From positions 1 through 31,183 of the forward strand of contig CAYSQW010000040.1 of NCBI GenBank assembly GCA_964433135.1: a stretch of DNA of 31,183 nt, given 5' to 3'. The notes beneath the pieces are model-generated. The model was not told the origin of the DNA, searched no databases, and saw only the letters and a program-made list of their open reading frames with translations. The DNA comes from CAYSQW01 sp964433135 (GTDB taxonomy: Bacteria > Acidobacteriota > Aminicenantia > Aminicenantales > Aminicenantaceae). A program made the position numbers and the translations under genes. Positions 24,427 through 31,183 of this stretch are shown piece after piece. Positions within the stretch are counted from its first letter, which is position 1; each line of letters opens with the position of its first letter.

Positions 24427-24455
24427 ATATTATGTTTTATCGTATTGGTGTGCAA
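24427..24455 (-). promoter_or_regulatory. Weak promoter candidate of the MBL-fold gene
   Basis: On the minus strand TTGCAC (24455-24450), a 17-base spacer and TAATAT (24432-24427). The spacing is ideal but the -35 match is poor. It would give a leader of about 70 bases containing the small hairpin. Confidence 0.28.
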
Positions 24456-24505
24456 GCGCTTATGGGATTCGATGAGATGGGGTGAAAGAATGGAGCTATC
24501 TAAAT

Positions 24506-25285
24506 TCAGCCGATGAGGAAGCGGACCGCCACGAACAGGAGGAAAAGTCCGTAAAGCATCTTGACGGTTTTGGTGGGCAGTTTGAGGGTGAAGCGGGCGC
24601 CGAATACCGCGCCCAGGAAAAGTCCGGCCGCAACCGGAACCGCTGTCAGAAGGTCCAGGGTGCCGGCTTGATAATAATAGAGCACCCCGGGAAGCCCGAT
24701 CGGCGGAAGCAGGGCACCTAAGGATGTGGCGATGGCGCGTTTGGCCGGGTAGCCCAGGAATGTGGTCAGCAACGGAACGATGATATTGCCGCCGCCGATG
24801 CCGAACAGCCCGGACAACACGCCGGCGATCAATCCGACTCCCAGAAGAATGGGAACGGATGGACGCGGCGGGGCCGTTGGATCAGGTTTGGAGACAGCCT
24901 GGATTCCCCGCATTCGGGAGATGAAATCGAGAGGGTTGATAAACCTCCAGCTCACATACAGCAGGAAGGCCCCGTATAGGCGTTTCATGAAGTCGGCGGG
25001 CAGGGTATTGGCCATCCAGGCGCCCACCGCCACCGTGCTCATCAATCCGACGGCGATCAGGAGGGAAGCACGGAGGTCTATAATACCGGCTTTTCTGTAT
25101 ACCAGAACGCCGAGGATGCCCACAGGAAGCAGAATCGCGGCCAGGGAAGTGCCCGTCGCCTGGACCAGCGAAAATCCGGCGACCAGGATCAATCCCGGCA
25201 CGATCAGGACGCCGCCGCCGATGCCGAACAATCCGGACAGCACGCCCGCGGCCAATCCTATAACCAGAAGCCAGATTATTTCCAT
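24506..25285 (-). CDS. TSUP-family (TauE/SafE-type) anion permease
   Basis: 259 residues, almost entirely hydrophobic, with about eight membrane helices. The two halves each contain the signature GLxAGVLSGLFGIGGG: residues about 10-25 (GLAAGVLSGLFGIGGG) and about 150-166 (GLIAGVLSGLFGIGGG), followed by (L/N)IVP. This internal duplication defines the TSUP family, which moves small sulfur-containing or organic anions such as sulfite or sulfoacetate. No sulfur-metabolism gene lies beside it, so the substrate is open. The start ATG at 25283-25285 has only a weak purine run upstream. It lies 150 bases downstream of the CoA-disulfide-reductase-like gene on the same strand. Confidence 0.92.
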   Translation of the reverse strand: MEIIWLLVIGLAAGVLSGLFGIGGGVLIVPGLILVAGFSLVQATGTSLAAILLPVGILGVLVYRKAGIIDLRASLLIAVGLMSTVAVGAWMANTLPADFMKRLYGAFLLYVSWRFINPLDFISRMRGIQAVSKPDPTAPPRPSVPILLGVGLIAGVLSGLFGIGGGNIIVPLLTTFLGYPAKRAIATSLGALLPPIGLPGVLYYYQAGTLDLLTAVPVAAGLFLGAVFGARFTLKLPTKTVKMLYGLFLLFVAVRFLIG

Positions 25286-25435
25286 GTGTTTCTTCGAAAT
25301 CCAAAGGTTCGCTTCCTGCCTTTCGGCAAAAGGAGAACGCCATCATAGCCGAATTCGCAAAGGAGTGCAAAGATGACGGGTTTTCCAGGGAAAAAGCTTC
25401 CTGAGCGGTTCATCGGGTCCTTTACCGATATCGGT

Positions 25436-26773
25436 TCAGCGCCCCGACTTGAGCGCTGCGGAGATCAGAGCATTCCACACCGGGGCGTAGGGCGGGGAGT
25501 ATGCGGAGTCGAACCAGCCCAAATCGTGTACGGTCATTCCGGTGAAAACGGCGATCCCGGCGGGATCGATGAACTGAGCGGCGTTCCCCCGGCCCGCGAC
25601 GGCGGCGCCTACAATGCGTCCTCCGGTTTCTTCGTATACGATCCGGACCCGGACCGGTTCTGATCCTGCGAAATATCCGGCTTTGTCGGTCCGATTGGCG
25701 GCTGTGGATTTAACCCGCATGCCTTCTTTCTCGGCTTCTTCGACGCTCAATCCGGTTTTAGCCAGTGACAGCTCGAAAAACTTGAATATCTGCGTGCCGA
25801 CGATACCGGGAAACTCTATATCGCTTCCGGCCATGTTCATGCCGGCGATCCTTCCCATTTTGTTGGCGGTGGAACCGAGAGGGAAATAGACCTGACGATC
25901 GAGGAGCCTATGGTAAACGGTGGCGCAGTCGCCGGCTGCATAGATGTCGGGATGGGAAGTCCGGCCGCATCGATCGGCCAGCAAGGCTCCGTTTTGAATC
26001 TTTTCGATCCCGTTCCCACAGAATCGAGTCGCCGGCCGCGTCCCCACCACCGAGAACAATATTTCAGTTTCGTAATTTGCCTCGGCTGTCTCGATCCTCA
26101 TTCCCGTATCTGTCGACGTCACCGCTTTGACCGCGGTTCCGCCGTGAAAACGGATGTCCTTTTCTTCGATCATTTTCCTGACGGCACGGCGGATTTCCGG
26201 AGGCCAGGGGCCGGCGGGATCCGGAAGAACCTCGAATATCCGTACTCCCAATCCCCTTAGCACCAGCGCCTCGGCCAGCTCCAGCCCGATATTGCCGGCT
26301 CCGATGATCGCGGCCCGGCGGGGTTTTTCAGCTTCGAGATAGGAGAGGATCTGGTTGAGGTCCTCGATATTGTGCAGGTTGAAAATTCCGGGAGCGGAGT
26401 AATCGATGAAGGGGAGCTTGACGGGTTCGGCCCCGGTTGCGATCAGAAGTTTTTTGAAAGAGGCATGTTCGATACTGCCGGAGGGGATATCAATGATGTC
26501 GACGATCCGTTTCTTTAGGTCGAGTCCGACGGCTTCTTTCCCTGTTTCCACGGGGATGCCGCGCAGTTTGGCGAAGGATTCGGGAGTGAAGTGGATAAGG
26601 CTGTCGGGAGAGGAAACGTCTCCGGAAATCACATAGGGGATCCCACAGGCTCCATAGGATATGATCGATCCTTTATTCACGACCCGTATGTCGGCTTCTG
26701 GCTGCAGTCGTTTGATCTGAACGGCTGCGGATAGTCCCGCCGCATCCGCCCCTATTATCAAGTAATCGTTCAT
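25436..26773 (-). CDS. CoA-disulfide reductase / NADH oxidase-like flavoprotein
   Basis: 445 residues from ATG 26773, with AGGAG six bases upstream; ATG 26776 is the alternative. The FAD Rossmann motif is LIIGADAAGLSAAVQIKR (Ala replaces a Gly of GxGxxG), Cys43 in YGACGIPYVISG is the single redox cysteine expected in the CoA-disulfide reductase / NADH oxidase / peroxidase group. The NAD site is IIGAGNIGLELAEAL, and IYAAGDCATV is the second FAD motif. The C-terminal dimerisation domain ends with YSPPYAPVWNALI. Enzymes with this Cys reduce CoA disulfide, polysulfide, peroxide or oxygen using NAD(P)H; the exact substrate is unresolved. It fits the oxygen-stress theme, but the gene has its own promoter region. 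Confidence 0.88.
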   Translation of the reverse strand: MNDYLIIGADAAGLSAAVQIKRLQPEADIRVVNKGSIISYGACGIPYVISGDVSSPDSLIHFTPESFAKLRGIPVETGKEAVGLDLKKRIVDIIDIPSGSIEHASFKKLLIATGAEPVKLPFIDYSAPGIFNLHNIEDLNQILSYLEAEKPRRAAIIGAGNIGLELAEALVLRGLGVRIFEVLPDPAGPWPPEIRRAVRKMIEEKDIRFHGGTAVKAVTSTDTGMRIETAEANYETEILFSVVGTRPATRFCGNGIEKIQNGALLADRCGRTSHPDIYAAGDCATVYHRLLDRQVYFPLGSTANKMGRIAGMNMAGSDIEFPGIVGTQIFKFFELSLAKTGLSVEEAEKEGMRVKSTAANRTDKAGYFAGSEPVRVRIVYEETGGRIVGAAVAGRGNAAQFIDPAGIAVFTGMTVHDLGWFDSAYSPPYAPVWNALISAALKSGR

Positions 26774-26820
26774 CATGTTCTCCTTGGTTTGTGTTTCCGG
26801 AATCAAAAATCCGTGGCTCT

Positions 26821-26849
26821 AATGTAGGACACTCCATGGAGGATTGCAA
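26821..26849 (-). promoter_or_regulatory. Promoter candidate with palindromic spacer before the flavoprotein gene
   Basis: On the minus strand TTGCAA (26849-26844), 17 bases, then TACATT (26826-26821), about 50 bases upstream of the start codon. The spacer contains a perfect 10-base palindrome, CTCCATGGAG (26832-26841), a possible operator. Confidence 0.38.
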
Positions 26850-26989
26850 ATATTGGATTCGGATGGGTTGGCTTTCTCCGAAGGATTTCAAAAAAACGTT
26901 TTTCCCCTTCTTGCAAACGGTCGAATTTTGTGGATTTTATTTTTTGTTTGAAATATATTGATGCTGAAATAAAAAGGGAGGGATGAAAA

Positions 26990-27145
26990 ATGAAATATTT
27001 TATGGGACGTTTATACAAAGAGGTTCCGTTTTTATTTCTATCTCCATTCCATTCATCCCGCTCTGTGCTGTCGTTGGAGTCCAAGGTAATGACCGTGGGA
27101 AATGCTTCCAGCTTGGGGATCGGTTTCCATCCCCGGGAAAAATAG
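26990..27145 (+). CDS. Possible small protein upstream of pyruvate kinase
   Basis: 51 residues (MKYFMGRLYKEVPFLFLSPF...). AGGGAGG lies about eight bases before the ATG, which is the main support. An overlapping ATG at 26983 opens another frame. No recognised domain, and the opposite strand is open too, so the coding case is weak. Confidence 0.2.
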   Translation: MKYFMGRLYKEVPFLFLSPFHSSRSVLSLESKVMTVGNASSLGIGFHPREK

Positions 27146-27169
27146 ATTAGCCCGCCGTTGACCCACGTC

Positions 27170-27188
27170 CTCCGCGGTAGCGGCGGAG
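27170..27188 (+). promoter_or_regulatory. GC-rich leader hairpin just before pyk
   Basis: CTCCGC / GCGGAG, six pairs, with a seven-base loop (GGTAGCG), ending eight bases before the AAGGAG of pyruvate kinase and followed by ATTTT. It could act as an attenuator or influence mRNA stability or translation. Confidence 0.35.
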
Positions 27189-27208
27189 AGATTTTAAGGA
27201 GATATATT

Positions 27209-28630
27209 TTGGGAATCGACACACCGAAAACAAAGATCGTCGCGACCATAGGGCCGGCCAGTGAAGCGCCCGAAATCATTCGTGAATTGATTGCGAACGG
27301 CATGAATGTAGCCAGGTTGAATTTTTCTCATGGGACACACAGCGACCACGAGAAAAAAATTCATGCCGTCAGGAAAATCGCCGAAGATCTGGGAAAACCG
27401 GTTGCTGTATTACAGGATCTCGGCGGGCCGAAAATACGAGTGGGTTATATCCCTGATCCCGGGATCCGAATAGAACCGGGGCGGAAGATCACCCTTACCA
27501 CTGAAACGGTTGAAGGATCTGTGCAGCGCATATCGGTTTCCTATCCGTTTTTATGCGAAGATGTGAAGGCGGGAGATCGGATATTGCTCGCGGATGGTTT
27601 TTTGGAGTTCCGTGTCAGCTCGCTATGCGGGTCTGAGATCCATTGCGAGGTCATTACCGGCGGTGTATTGACATCTCATAAAGGGATTAATCTGCCGAGC
27701 GGTTCACTTCGTATCCCTTCCATGACGGAGAAGGATCGTGAGGACTTGTCATTTGGACTAAGTCATGATGTGGATTATATCGGGTTGTCTTTCGTCAGAA
27801 GTGCGGAGGATATTCGAAAGATCAAGGAGATCATACGGCAGAAAAAAAAGAACACGCCGGTTGTCGCCAAAATAGAAACTCATGAGGCGATTGATCATTA
27901 TGAAGACATCCTGGATGCCGCTGATGCCATCATGGTGGCTCGGGGGGACCTGGGGGTGGAGATCCCTTTGGATCGAGTGCCCATCATCCAAAAACAATTG
28001 ATCCAAAAAGCGAATGCTTCGGGAAAACCGGTGATCACCGCCACCCAGATGCTTCGATCCATGGTGGATGCTCCTCGTCCGACCAGAGCCGAGGCTTCGG
28101 ATGTCGCGAACGCCGTTTTGGACGGGACGGATGCAGTGATGCTTTCGGAAGAAACCGCGACCGGACATTTCCCGATTCAAGCCGTTCAGTTTATGAGCCG
28201 CATCGTTGCCGAAGCGGAAAAAACATACCCCCATAATCGTTATCTACAGATGATGCCGGAAAAGGAAATATCCGATTCCGTCATGTATGCGGTTTGTGTA
28301 CTGGCCGATCATCTTGATGCGGCCGCGATCTTAGCCCCTACGCGGTCCGGATGGACAGCCATGCGTTTATCTCGGTTTCGGCCCAAGCAGCCGATCATTG
28401 CATTTTCTCTCGATCAAACCATCATGAGGCGACTCTCCCTGTTTCGCGGGATTTATCCCCGCTTGATCCCGGGATCCGAGGATAAACATGATATTGTCGA
28501 GATCATATCGAAGCGGACCGTCGATGCAGGGGATGTGTCGGAGGGAAATTTGGTGGTCATCACCTCCCGGCATCCCGTTACGAATCCCGGAGCAATGAAT
28601 ATGATTCAGGTCAAGCGGCTGATTTCATAG
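27209..28630 (+). CDS. pyk: Pyruvate kinase
   Basis: 473 residues from TTG 27209, chosen because AAGGAG lies about seven bases upstream and the product then starts at the usual place (GIDTPKTKIVATIGPAS). Signatures include MNVARLNFSHGTHSDH, QDLGGPKIRVG, the active-site region PVVAKIETHEAIDHYEDIL followed by MVARGDLGVEIP, and PVITATQMLRSM and EASDVANAVLDGTDAVMLSEETA. The C-terminal allosteric-type domain is complete. The enzyme makes pyruvate and ATP from phosphoenolpyruvate and ADP in the last step of glycolysis. Length is typical of short bacterial forms without the extra PEP-utiliser domain. It is monocistronic and convergent with the second FtsX-like permease. Confidence 0.97.
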   Translation: MGIDTPKTKIVATIGPASEAPEIIRELIANGMNVARLNFSHGTHSDHEKKIHAVRKIAEDLGKPVAVLQDLGGPKIRVGYIPDPGIRIEPGRKITLTTETVEGSVQRISVSYPFLCEDVKAGDRILLADGFLEFRVSSLCGSEIHCEVITGGVLTSHKGINLPSGSLRIPSMTEKDREDLSFGLSHDVDYIGLSFVRSAEDIRKIKEIIRQKKKNTPVVAKIETHEAIDHYEDILDAADAIMVARGDLGVEIPLDRVPIIQKQLIQKANASGKPVITATQMLRSMVDAPRPTRAEASDVANAVLDGTDAVMLSEETATGHFPIQAVQFMSRIVAEAEKTYPHNRYLQMMPEKEISDSVMYAVCVLADHLDAAAILAPTRSGWTAMRLSRFRPKQPIIAFSLDQTIMRRLSLFRGIYPRLIPGSEDKHDIVEIISKRTVDAGDVSEGNLVVITSRHPVTNPGAMNMIQVKRLIS

Positions 28631-28722
28631 CGTCTGCATATACAGCAGGTCAGAGGGTGGTGGAAGCGCTCCTCGAAATTTCCCTGAACGGACTCACATG
28701 AGACATCCATTCTATTCCGCTG

Positions 28723-28759
28723 AAAAAAACACAGTCCTTCATTCGGGGAAGGGAATGAA
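28723..28759 (-). terminator. Terminator of the second FtsX-like gene
   Basis: On the minus strand a TTCATTC / GAATGAA stem (28759-28753 with 28744-28738) and eight-base loop lies five bases after the stop codon. A run of seven Ts (28729-28723) follows about eight bases later. The spacing to the T-run is a little long. Confidence 0.5.
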
Positions 28760-28763
28760 AGAG

Positions 28764-31127
28764 TTACTGATACCGTAAGGAATCCACCGGATTAGACCGA
28801 GCGGATTTGATCGATTGGTAGCTGACCGTAAGATAAGCGATCAATAACGCCATGCCTCCGGATAGTAAATAGGCCGTGATTCCGATGTGTATGCGATATG
28901 CGAAATTTTGCAGCCAGCGATTCATGGCGAAATAAGCAACAGGCCAGGCGATGAGGTTTGCCGTCAGAACCCATCTTATGAATTCCTTTGAAAGTTGAAG
29001 GAAAATATTGGATTCCGAGGCGCCCAGAACTTTCCGGATCCCCATTTCCTTGGTCCGCTGTTCAGCGGCGAACGTTGTCAGGCCGAAAAGACCCAAACAC
29101 GCGATAAAGACGGCCAGGATGGAGAACGCGCTGAAAATGCGGCCCATTCTTTGTTCCGCAAAATAGGCTCGTTCGAATATTTCATCAAAAAAGGAGTAGG
29201 AAAAAGGATAGCTTGGGGAAAAACGTTTCAATACGTCCTCGATATACGCGATGGATGCGGAAATGTTGGCTGAGTTTAATTTTATGGAGATGTTGGAAAA
29301 ATTTCGGGGATTTAAAAAGACATACAGCGGTGCGATCGGACGATGGAGAGAATGCAGATGAAAATCCTTTATGATCCCGACGATTCTTCCCGTTTCTCCA
29401 CTCCAGTGCGTGAATTCTCGTCCGACAGGGGATTCCCATTCAGCAACCTTGACGGCGGTTTCATTGACGAGGAATACGCCCTTCTCATCGGAAGGAAAAT
29501 CTCTGGAAAAATTTCTGCCTTGAACGATTTGCAGGTCATAGAGATCGATGAAATCGTAATCCGCCGTATTGTAATATATGGGAACGGGTTCATCCGGATT
29601 CCTGCCGGTCCAATCTCTCGATGTAAAGGTGTCGATATTGTTCGGCAAACAGCCTGATGTTGAAACCGCGATAATATCCGAATGCTGCAGCAATTCCGTT
29701 TTTATCGGTCCGATATTTCGGTGAATGGAACCTTCTTGAACCGGAATCGTGATGATCTGTTCTTTTGCATAACCTAAGTTCATGGTTTTGATGAATTGCA
29801 GCTGCTTCCGCACCGCCGTGGTGCAAATGATAAGGATAATCGTGATGGCGAACTGGATCATGACCAGAACATTTCGCAGCGATAAACCTTTGGGGCTTCT
29901 CGTAAATGATTTGCTCAGGACTGAGGTCGGCCTGAAACCGGACATCTTCAGAGCCGGATAGCTGCCGGCAAATAATCCGGTAAACAGAGTGATGAAGACT
30001 AGCCCTAAAAAGAGCCTTGGATTATGGGTGGGATCGAATTCCAGCTGCCTTTCCACCAAGCTGCTGAAAACCGGCAGCGTGATGACAATGATCATTATCG
30101 AAAGGATCAAAGAAAGAAAGGCCATGGTTACGGATTCTCCCAAAAACTGCCCGATCAACTGTTTTTTCTGAGCACCCACGACCTTCCGCATGCCGACTTC
30201 CTTGCTTCGCCGGAGGGAACGGGCGGTTGCCAGATTCATGTAGTTGATGCAGGCGATAAACAGAATCAGAAAAGCGATCGCTGAAAAAAGAATGATGGTT
30301 TTTATATCGTTGTTCACTCCCATTTCCTGCATCCGGTGAGAATGAAGATGTATTTCCGTCATGGGTTGAATGGAATAGATCTCAGGGTAAGGTTTTTGAA
30401 GTCCGGCCGCTTCGAACAAGGGTATCTCTATGACCGGGTGGATCTTATCCTGGATTTTTTGGGGATCGGCGCCCTCGCTCAATAAAAAATAAGTGTAGGA
30501 AAAATTGGCCATCCAACTGGTGATGTCGTTATCCGAGATCCGAAAATACGTTGTATAGGGGACCATGAAATCCATGATGAAGTGAGAATTGGCCGGCATA
30601 TCGTCGATAACACCGGTTACTTTAAACTCTCTGCTCTCATTCACGGTCAAGGTCTTCCCCACCGGATCCGCATTTCCAAAATATTTCCGAGCCGTTCGAT
30701 GAGAAAGGATGATGGCGTAAGGATCTTTTAAGGCCGTTTCAGGATCACCGCTGATAAGCGGGAGGGAAAAAATATCCATGGCCTCAGGATCGATCCAGTA
30801 GAATTCTTTCTCGAGAAAATGATGCTGCCGGTAAGAAACAAGGGTATTTCCGCTGCGCAGAATCCGCGCCACCGAAGCGACTTCGGGAATTTTATCTTTC
30901 AATGCCGGCCCCAGGGGTGCGGGAGTGAACGCCCGGTCTTCCCTTACCGCCCTGTATATCCTTTCGGAATTTTCATGATATTTATCAAAACTCAATTCAT
31001 ATTGAACATATAAGGCGATTAAAACGAAGGCGGCCATTCCCACGGCAAGTCCCATGATATTGAGCCATGAATAGGTGCTGTTTTTCTTCAGATTTCTTAC
31101 AGTGACCAAAATATAGTTTTTTAACAT
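28764..31127 (-). CDS. FtsX/MacB-type ABC transporter permease (second copy)
   Basis: 787 residues from ATG 31127, supported by GGAGG six bases upstream. The product opens MLKNYILVTVRNLKKNSTYSWLNIMGLAVG, the normal start of this family. Layout as in the copy at 9185-11566: N-terminal helix, periplasmic MacB_PCD domain, FtsX helices with NLATARSLRRSKEVGMRKVVGA, a second helix and periplasmic domain, and a C-terminal FtsX module with RTKEMGIRKVLGAS. The two proteins are clearly homologous but diverged, so this is not a recent duplication. No ABC ATPase gene is seen, though one could lie beyond the right edge. Substrate unknown. Confidence 0.93.
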   Translation of the reverse strand: MLKNYILVTVRNLKKNSTYSWLNIMGLAVGMAAFVLIALYVQYELSFDKYHENSERIYRAVREDRAFTPAPLGPALKDKIPEVASVARILRSGNTLVSYRQHHFLEKEFYWIDPEAMDIFSLPLISGDPETALKDPYAIILSHRTARKYFGNADPVGKTLTVNESREFKVTGVIDDMPANSHFIMDFMVPYTTYFRISDNDITSWMANFSYTYFLLSEGADPQKIQDKIHPVIEIPLFEAAGLQKPYPEIYSIQPMTEIHLHSHRMQEMGVNNDIKTIILFSAIAFLILFIACINYMNLATARSLRRSKEVGMRKVVGAQKKQLIGQFLGESVTMAFLSLILSIMIIVITLPVFSSLVERQLEFDPTHNPRLFLGLVFITLFTGLFAGSYPALKMSGFRPTSVLSKSFTRSPKGLSLRNVLVMIQFAITIILIICTTAVRKQLQFIKTMNLGYAKEQIITIPVQEGSIHRNIGPIKTELLQHSDIIAVSTSGCLPNNIDTFTSRDWTGRNPDEPVPIYYNTADYDFIDLYDLQIVQGRNFSRDFPSDEKGVFLVNETAVKVAEWESPVGREFTHWSGETGRIVGIIKDFHLHSLHRPIAPLYVFLNPRNFSNISIKLNSANISASIAYIEDVLKRFSPSYPFSYSFFDEIFERAYFAEQRMGRIFSAFSILAVFIACLGLFGLTTFAAEQRTKEMGIRKVLGASESNIFLQLSKEFIRWVLTANLIAWPVAYFAMNRWLQNFAYRIHIGITAYLLSGGMALLIAYLTVSYQSIKSARSNPVDSLRYQ

Positions 31128-31183
31128 TTGAATCCTCCAGTACAATTCATCGATCACATAGCAGGGAACAGCCTTGATGCACT

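Larger units (their letters stand above)
26850..27208. other. Divergent intergenic region before pyruvate kinase
   Basis: AT-rich on the left, with a possible small gene at 26990-27145 and a GC-rich hairpin at 27170-27188 just before the pyruvate kinase ribosome binding site. No strong promoter for pyruvate kinase could be picked out. Confidence 0.4.

Noticed and set aside
28549..28575. Third copy of the repeat core (GGTGGTCATCACCTCC)
   Set aside because: It lies inside the pyruvate kinase coding sequence and encodes the conserved end of that protein; the rest of the repeat is absent.
1..31183. CRISPR arrays, tRNA or rRNA genes, transposases
   Set aside because: Looked for regular short repeats, tRNA-like cloverleaf ends and transposase motifs; found none. 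A formal tRNA or covariance-model scan was not possible.

Overview
The window looks like a contig from an anaerobic, Gram-negative-type bacterium known mainly from environmental assemblies. The mix suggests a Candidatus Aminicenantes or Acidobacteriota-like lineage: a CBM9/DUF5916 outer-membrane protein, a 6-bladed beta-propeller lipoprotein, two large FtsX/MacB-type permeases, a secreted M1 peptidase, and a PerR-rubrerythrin peroxide defence operon. The lineage call is inference from gene content; no rRNA or other phylogenetic marker is present. A run of ten Ns at 22244-22253 shows a draft assembly. TGA is used as a normal stop (for example at the ends of rubrerythrin and of the rubredoxin/glutamate-synthase gene), so the standard bacterial code applies.

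Layout. 1-868: Fic-family protein leaving the left edge on the minus strand. 1203-3413: DUF5916 outer-membrane protein (-). 3924-5795: exported protein made of two tandem DUF4438 domains (+). 6148-6765 (HD-domain protein, -) and 6999-9140 (M1 aminopeptidase with HEAT tail, +) are divergent around a shared palindromic control region. 9185-11566: FtsX-like permease (-). 11680-12314: a repeat copy and a small membrane-protein gene broken by an in-frame TGA. 12348-13337: exported retropepsin-like protein (-). 13481-14542: beta-propeller lipoprotein (-). 14795-14935: 46-residue zinc ribbon (+). 15174-15872: DUF2249/carboxymuconolactone-decarboxylase-like gene broken by an in-frame TAA (-). 16025-16249: small two-helix membrane protein (-). 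16484-17770: CapK/PaaK-type adenylate-forming enzyme (-). 17922-20350: peroxide-response operon perR - rbr - rubredoxin/glutamate-synthase-like flavoprotein (+). 20451-21650: DEAD-box RNA helicase (-). 22028-22794: exported DJ-1/PfpI protein containing the assembly gap (+). 22858-23514: DUF4405 membrane protein (-). 23673-24350: metallo-beta-lactamase-fold hydrolase (-). 24506-25285: TSUP permease (-). 25436-26773: CoA-disulfide-reductase-like flavoprotein (-). 27209-28630: pyruvate kinase (+). 28764-31127: second FtsX-like permease (-).

How the parts fit. The clearest functional unit is 17922-20350. A Fur-family regulator carries the full PerR ligand set. It is followed by rubrerythrin, which reduces peroxide, and then by a flavo-iron-sulfur protein with its own rubredoxin domain that could supply electrons. 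The promoter of this operon places the predicted transcription start on the perR start codon, and a palindrome covers its -10 element. The CoA-disulfide-reductase-like enzyme and the DJ-1 protein fit the same thiol/oxygen-stress theme but lie in separate transcription units. Many other products are predicted to be exported or membrane-bound, consistent with peptide scavenging and envelope work.

Least explained items: the secreted DUF4438 tandem, a 70-bp hairpin-forming repeat present twice, two otherwise intact genes each broken by a single stop, a retropepsin-like protein with an altered catalytic triad, and a palindrome sitting on the -35 element of the HD gene. No tRNA, rRNA, CRISPR array or complete insertion sequence was seen.
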